NCBI GenBank assembly: GCA_051881415.1
Contig: JBJEPV010000072.1
Span: 1-12,209, forward strand
Source of the DNA: Fimenecus sp051881415
Lineage (GTDB): Bacteria; Bacillota; Clostridia; Oscillospirales; Acutalibacteraceae
DNA: 12,209 nt
Reading direction: 5' to 3'
Under the pieces are notes generated by a model that was not told the DNA's origin, searched no databases, and saw nothing but the letters and a program-made list of their open reading frames with translations. Within the stretch, counting starts at the first letter, position 1; every line of letters starts with the position of its first letter. Of this stretch, positions 11,922-12,209 are shown in pieces. Made by a program: the position numbers and the translations under genes.

Positions 11922-12209
11922 AATACCTCTCCTTTTCTGTAAGCGGTGACAAATGCCGCCGCGAGGGTATCGGTGTGGGTAATGCTCAGCGCGAATGCCA
12001 AATTCTGCGCGTCGGCAAGCGCTTTTGCCTGCCCCGAAAGTGCAAAATACGGTGCGCCGAGGGCATCGTGTAAAATCTCGACTTCGCAAAGCGCAAACCC
12101 GCGAATTCCCGTGCCGAGGGCTTTTGCAAATGCCTCTTTTGCCGCAAAAGCACCTGCCATATGCTGTGCGGGGTGCTTTTGCGCCGAGCATTGCGCGCGT
12201 TCTTTTTCC
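11918..12209 (-). CDS. acpS: Holo-ACP synthase, 5' end outside the window
   Basis: The C-terminal 96 codons of the enzyme that transfers 4'-phosphopantetheine from CoA to acyl carrier protein. The frame is open to the window edge. It shows HMAGAFAAKEAFAKALGTGI, with the family FAAKEA motif whose glutamate binds magnesium, then LGAPYFALSG and the closing strand LSITHTDTLAAAFV. The N-terminal part (GIDIV region) lies beyond 12209. The stop overlaps the nnr start by four bases (ATGA), so the two are translationally coupled. An ATG at 12160 is internal. Confidence 0.93.
   Translation of the reverse strand, partial: EKERAQCSAQKHPAQHMAGAFAAKEAFAKALGTGIRGFALCEVEILHDALGAPYFALSGQAKALADAQNLAFALSITHTDTLAAAFVTAYRKGEVL

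Noticed and set aside
11922..12191. 90-residue N-terminal extension of nnr reading through acpS
   Set aside because: Arg/Cys-rich sequence is the wrong frame of acpS; the ATGA overlap and ribosome-binding site at 11926-11932 fix the nnr start.

Overview
The window looks like a piece of a Gram-positive Clostridia chromosome, probably a gut member of the Oscillospiraceae/Ruminococcaceae. The clues are the purine-rich Shine-Dalgarno sites, a T-box riboswitch, lipoprotein signal peptides, GTG/ATG starts, mixed AT/GC base use and a palindromic repeat of a kind I associate with that group. No 16S rRNA or tRNA gene is present, so the placement is inference.

Layout. (1) 96-3783, plus strand: a compact cluster of a small four-helix membrane protein, a 72-residue protein built of 11-residue amphipathic repeats, an OmpR-type response regulator, a histidine kinase with almost no extracellular part, an eight-helix membrane protein of unknown function, and a 129-residue membrane protein whose two-helix core resembles both halves of the first protein. 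It reads as an envelope-sensing two-component module; the accessory proteins are not ones I can name. (2) 3784-4704: a duplicated terminator hairpin flanking a palindromic repeat, then a complete IS200-type insertion sequence (tnpA only) with end hairpins, its own promoter and a leader that can hide the tnpA ribosome-binding site in read-through RNA. (3) 4705-7834, minus strand: a three-gene ABC importer operon (lipoprotein binding protein, permease, ATPase; the TrpXYZ-like family) behind a full T-box riboswitch and sigma-A promoter. The specifier loop contains overlapping AUG and UGG triplets, so the amino acid sensed (Met or Trp) is an open question. (4) 7885-9792, plus strand: a Dabb-domain protein, a YhhN/TMEM86-type membrane protein and an MscS-type mechanosensitive channel, ending at a strong bidirectional terminator. 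(5) 9853-12209, minus strand: acpS (cut by the window edge), overlapping the NAD(P)HX repair gene nnr, then a small lipoprotein whose good start codon is one base out of frame at an A6 run.

How they work together: region 1 senses and answers membrane state; region 3 imports an amino acid when its tRNA is uncharged; regions 4 and 5 are housekeeping (osmotic release, lipid, cofactor repair, ACP activation). The best candidates for something undescribed are the region 1 module (11-mer repeat protein plus the shared two-helix module around a two-component pair), the T-box specificity conflict, and the A6 frameshift in the lipoprotein gene.
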